From the NCBI RefSeq assembly GCF_030272615.1, contig NC_081409.1:19596260-19658259 (forward strand): a DNA stretch of 62,000 nucleotides. The letters are read 5' to 3'. The position numbers and the translations under genes were made by a program. Positions 57,374-62,000 of the stretch are shown piece after piece (within the stretch, counting starts at the first letter, position 1; every line of letters begins with the position of its first letter). Under the pieces are notes generated by a model, which was not told where the DNA came from, did no database searches, and was given only the letters and a program-made list of their open reading frames with translations. Source of the stretch: Cryptomeria japonica (lineage: Eukaryota; Streptophyta; Pinopsida; Cupressales; Cupressaceae).

Positions 57374-60300
57374 TGTTGGTTGAAAATTTTGTACACTCGT
57401 GAAAGAAAACAAAATTGTGGCTTCAACCACAGTGTGTGAGTATGAAACTCTCCTAATTAAGGGAAGGCTCCCCCTATATATCTAAAACTGAAATAAAAAC
57501 AAGATGTGACAGCAGTCTTCCTTCTTTCTTCAAGGAAGCCTATATCCTTTTCTCTCCTTAGAAAAGTGATAGCAAGAAAATGTATAATAATGGTAACAAC
57601 TTCAAATGAAAATGAGAGAAAGGAAATGAAGGTTCCTAAAAGCACAAAGAGTTTCATCACTTCCTCCGGGACGAGACAACAATATCAAGCTCAAAGACTT
57701 GATTATATGAAGTCCTATCTACCCTTTGCTATACTAAATTTTACAACGAATAAAAGATAACAACTCAAAGACGGGAATAATCTATTCTTTCAACACAAAG
57801 ACAAGAACTAATGCAAGCTCAAAGACTTGCTGCTATTTCTTATCCAACAATAATTTTTCCTCAAGAATAGACGCAAGCTCAAAGACTTGCTACTCTTTCT
57901 AGAGATTTTCCTATTTTAATTAATCTTCTCTACTTGCAGCTCAAAGACTTCAAATCAGATTAGACTAAGCTCCTTTTAGAAACAGTTTGCATAGAAGAAA
58001 TAAAAAGATTCAAACTCAAACATGTAGCTCAAAGACTCAAAACTTGAGTAATCCTTCTTTATTATTCTTCAAAAACTTTCTTGCTGTAAATTTGACAGAG
58101 TTTTTGCTTGCTTTCCAAAAAGATATCAATTACAATAGACCCCTCAAGTATTTATAGAAGAGGAGCCTTGAGAAAAAGGTGGGAGGATCCTAACTAACTT
58201 GAGAGATTCTCTCAACCACCAAGACTTATTTAATAACTAACTAAGACTTCAATAACTAACTAAGACTTATTCCAACTACAGTCCTAATTGGACACAACTT
58301 GTAGTTTCTTTACATGTAATTACAAAAGTGCAAGTAATGTGTTAAATTGCAATTACAAAGTTATTTATTACATGTAACTTGTCAAAACAAAATTACAAAT
58401 GCATAACTAAAACTATTCCATGTGTCTAAAGACACGACTCTAACTGCATCATCCTTTGTCTGTGATGATCTTCATGTCGCTTCAGGATGCTAGAACTTGA
58501 AGTATTCTAGATTGGTAAAGACATCTTGAACCAGAACAGGAACTTGCATCCTTGTCTTCTTGCTTGGGGTAGTACTATCTTTTCAGGAGGGAAAGGGTTG
58601 CCTTCCTCTTTTCATGTAATGACCATCTTTGTCTTGAAAGCATTCTATGCTCTCAACCATGAATTGTTGTTGTATCTCTTCTTTGTATCATCCTTTGTTC
58701 TTGAAATTTGCTTGCAAAATAAGGCCCATGCCTTAATCCATTGATTTGGTAGATCGCGTGTGCAAACCAGACTGACAAGGGAAGAGATAAATTGATGCGA
58801 AAATGGGCTCACAAGTGAATTTCGGGTTTTGGAAGCTGCATTACATGTGTGGGATAAACAAGAGCATTAACTTGCAATTGTGGGGAATAAACATGCAACT
58901 TCATATGTGTAATGGGTAAACACAAGTTTGCACTTGTAATTGGACCTTTAAGACTCATTTTCAAGTGTTTTTTGAGTGCATTTTGGACCAATTTCGAGTT
59001 TTGGATGGTTGACCGCAGGTAGACTTTAAATGGGGAAAATGAATGAAGGTGTGAAATGAGTGGATGAAATGGTATGTATGGATGATGGAAATGAATATGA
59101 AAAGATTTTGGGAAGATCATCTTCACGAAAATGGAAAGAACTTTCAACAAAAGATGGTTAAATCTTTTATCCATAAGGGAAGAACAATGATTTTCATCCA
59201 ACTTGTAATCAGGATTGAAAATCCCGAATACAAGTAAAGAGGGAAAATGGGGAAGAACAATGCAATTCTAAAATTGCTTTACAAAGGGGAAAATCTCTCT
59301 CACAAAACAGATTTTTTGGGGAAGAACCAACATATTTGAAAACAAGAAAAATGAAACTAGAAGAAAAGAAATCTTACCTTGCTCCAATCTGAAAATGCTT
59401 CTTCAACAAGATGATTAATATTTGGAAGAAGAAAGAAAAACTCTTAAAAAGAAATTAACCGCATTCCAAAACCCTAGCCACGTTTTTGAAAAAATGCCCA
59501 AAACTGAAAAACGTGGCAGCAAATGCATGAGAAATGGCATGGAAAATGGCCAAGACTCTTTATAACCTCAACGCCTTAGCATACCAAGCCAAAATGATTC
59601 ATAACATTGCTGATTTGTGGCATTCCAAATGGCAAAAAAATGTGGCTGCTGTTATAAAGCTAAAAACCGGCAATCTTAACCTCCATGTGGCGTGAAAGGT
59701 GTTTGAAAATGCATAAAAATAGGGAGGAATCAAAACGCCTTCTATCTCCCAAAAAATCTCCACAAAAGTTTGCCTAAAATCCTCAAAAAAACGTTTTTCC
59801 TTGCAATTCGGATTTTTTGGAACCAATAACAAGTTCAAAATGCATTGAAACAATGAAAATCGGGTTTTTTAGAAGATATAACAAGTTTAAAATTTCACTT
59901 TTTCAACATGTTGGGCAAAATCGGGATTTTTTGGCCAAATAGCAAGTTTAAAATGTCAAAAATGCACTTGCAAGGCAAAATCAAGTTTTTTAGACCAAAG
60001 TGCAAGTTTTATATTGTCACTTTTTCACTTTCTAAGCAAAATCGGGTTTTTTTAGACCAAATTGCAAGTTTAAAATTGTCAAAAAATGCACTTGCAAGGC
60101 AAAATCGGGTTTTTTGGAGAGAAATGCAAGTTTTAAATACTTATAAAAAGGAAATAAAATCCCTACAACAAGTTATACTTGCTTGCACATATGTAATGGG
60201 GATTTAAAATCCCTATTACATGTAAAAACCATTAAAGTAGGGGTTTTTAGAGAGAACTACAAGTTTACTTGTAACTTAACCAAAAAATCCCTATTTTAAC

Positions 60301-60700
60301 TAAAAAAGCCAAAAAACAATAAAAATAATAAAAACAATAAAGGAGAAATTTAAAACAAATGACAAGTATTCATCTTTTAATAAAAATGCACATGTAATAA
60401 GCTAAAAATTTCCCTACAAAGACCAAAACAATGGACATCATTAAAACTTGCAGTTTGAAGAAAATTCTCCACCTGCAGTCGAGATTTTAAAACCCGAAAT
60501 TGAAGGAAAGGCATAGCAAACGAACCCAGAATTTGATGAAATTCGAAACGTAGTTTGAGGATGGACTGAGGATTAAGCCATTCCAAGGATTAGTTGAAAT
60601 TATACCTCGGGAAGTGTGCCATAGAGTAAAAGTTTTTATTTTTTTCACAAAAATTTCATGTAATGGTCCTTCATTTTTGAAAACAAAAATTAGGACAACA
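57374..60700 (-). repeat. 5' LTR of element D (full length)
   Basis: 3327 bp, TGTTGTCCTAATTTTTG to TTTTCAACCAACA on the minus strand. It contains a ~60-bp tandem repeat, the AGCTCAAAGACTT cluster and no conserved ORF. It is unusually long but in the range of Tat/Ogre LTRs. Confidence 0.85.
59856..60130. repeat. ~60-bp tandem repeat in D LTR
   Basis: Five units beginning with AAAATCGGG at about 59857, 59917, 59975, 60038 and 60100, each followed by TTTTTT, A.ACCAAA and TGCAAGTTTAAAAT. The missing 5' part of the other D LTR prevents comparison. Confidence 0.75.
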
Positions 60701-61983
60701 GTAAGTTCATTTGAGAGGGAATCTTATGAGGAACATGGAGGATTATGGCATGGAGATGAAGGGATGGAGGGATCTTGATCAAGATCTAGAGAAATAATGG
60801 GATCTTTCTTAGGACATGAAGGTGAAGGAATAATTTGATCTTGACTGGGAAAGGGATTATTAGGAAGGATGGAAGGGGTGTCTTGATCTTGCTTAGGAGG
60901 TGAATGTTGGATGGGAATTGAAGGGACACTTTGTTCTTGAAACAAAAGGGTATCATTATGAATGGAATAGAAAATAGCAAGGGTATCATCATAAGATTCT
61001 TGGTCGGTGGGATCTTGATCAAAAATTGGGTAGGATGGAAGAGTTTGTTCTTGATATTTATTTATTTCAGGACTCATTTCTTCTGATTTTGGATCATCCT
61101 CTGGACACAGGGAAGGGGTTTGGATATGCATGGGAGATTCTTGGAATGTTTCAACACATTGGCCCGATGAGAAAATATTTTGAATGAGAATCTTTGAAGT
61201 GGGTTTTCTTGGAAAAGGAATATATGATGGCATTGGATCTTGAATTTTTGAAGAATGGAAAGGACTGGCATTATGAATTGGATTAGATTGGATTTATATT
61301 ATGGATATCCCTTGGGAGGTCAAGCATTATTAGATAAAGATGGTGTGGACTGCTCTTGTGTGACTTCAGGGTATGAGGAAATGGTGGAAGATATGGAGGC
61401 TACTTGAGGTGCGAAGTCTTGATGGGAAGAGTCATTTCTAGACATGGGTAGATGACCTTGTTGCATGATAGGTGACACATTGACCATGTTTGATTGATAC
61501 TTCCAAAGGGTGAAATGTTTGTAAATACACTTGCATTCATCTGGGACACCCTTGGTGGTGTATTTTAAGACATGGGAGGATATTCACAGACATGTGATGT
61601 GACTTAAGGCAAAATTGATTGTGTGATTGTGTGTGACCTTGGTAGTGGTTGACTTGTTTGCACAATTTGTGGTGCTGGGAGTTGTGTTGTTTGTTGTATT
61701 GGTTGTTGGACTTGCATTGTTGGGATTGCATTGTTGGATGATGAAATGGTGGATATATATGACTGACTTGGACTTTGGTTGAATGAGATTTGATTTTGGT
61801 TGAAAGGGGTTTGAATGTTGGGTTGATGTGATTGGTATGATTGATATGTTGGGTTGAAAGAAAAACAAGGTTGACATGACTCTGATGTTGGTAGAACTAA
61901 AGTAGGAGCAATTTTATTGAAGAATGAAGGTTGACCTGTTTGAATGGTCTCACAAGAAAAATAAGGTTATCCTGATAATGATT
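60701..61983 (-). pseudogene. Disordered Pro/Ser/Gln-rich polyprotein of C2 (runs off window)
   Basis: The same protein as C1 18946-20302: FPRKPTSKILIQN, then DQDPTDQESYDDTLAIFYSI, PKQDQDTPSILPN and PSCPKKDPIISLDLDQDPSI. Frameshifts lie near 61240 and 61540. It continues across the D insertion into 47607-47160. Low complexity throughout; function unknown. Confidence 0.55.
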
Positions 61984-62000
61984 CCCTCGTGGTTATCACT

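Larger units (their letters stand above)
47608..60700 (-). mobile_element. Gypsy element D, inserted in C2
   Basis: 13.1 kb between TGTTGGTTGAAAATT at 47608 and TAGGACAACA at 60700. Flanks are GTAAT (47603-47607) and GTAAG (60701-60705), a target repeat with one change; C1 shows the uninterrupted AAATGGTAAGTTCATTTGAG near 18995. It has a full 5' LTR, primer site and gag, but no pol. The 3' LTR is truncated, and a partial Gypsy element E occupies the middle. Confidence 0.85.

Overview
The window is plant nuclear DNA made almost entirely of decayed, nested LTR retrotransposons. I find no intact host gene, no rRNA or tRNA gene, and no prokaryotic feature. Copia and Gypsy elements with long LTRs, stacked inside one another and worn down by C-to-T change, together with plant mobile domain fragments, point to a large, repeat-rich seed-plant genome. 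A gymnosperm is my best guess; this is inference, and the species cannot be read from the sequence.

Layout, with letters used as element names throughout. G (minus, 1-2309): 5' LTR, primer site, a coiled-coil/zinc-knuckle ORF1 and the start of an ORF2; it interrupts H. H (minus, 2310 to about 4920): a broken ORF2-like gene preceded by a degenerate ~128-bp tandem array of hairpins. I (plus, about 5615-7820): Gypsy LTR-like stretch and gag remnant. A (plus, 7826-18509): 5'-truncated Copia, split by B. B (minus, 8475-16102): complete Copia with two LTRs, GGTGG target duplications and decayed gag-protease-integrase-RT-RNase H. C1 (minus, 18510-33448): Gypsy-like element interrupted by a 372-bp TRIM (18574-18945) and by F (plus, 20399-28220). 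F is a complete LTR element with GTATT duplications that has no polymerase genes and instead carries two non-pol ORFs. Inside C1's 5' region lies a ~1.07-kb tandem array of plant mobile domain (PMD) fragments (29440-32340).

33449-35830 holds Copia-LTR and Gypsy RNase H/integrase scraps plus a short LTR. 35831-41948 is AT-rich and nearly featureless apart from simple repeats, a possible SINE and a duplicated Copia tail. A solo Copia LTR with GTAAC duplications occupies 41949-43034. C2 (minus, same family as C1) spans 43040-47607 and 60701-61983, split by D (47608-60700). D is a Gypsy element with a 3.3-kb LTR, a gag gene and a truncated 3' LTR, and holds a partial second Gypsy element, E (about 49445-55287).

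The order of events can be read from the nesting: B entered A, the TRIM and F entered C1, D entered C2, and E lies inside D. C1 and C2 act as each other's empty sites. Autonomous-type elements (A, B) and the pol-less F and G share the same primer-site type and a conserved LTR block. In-frame stops in the coding remnants, most clearly in F, are mostly TAG or TGA where CAG or CGA would be expected, as predicted for decay of methylated CHG and CG sites.
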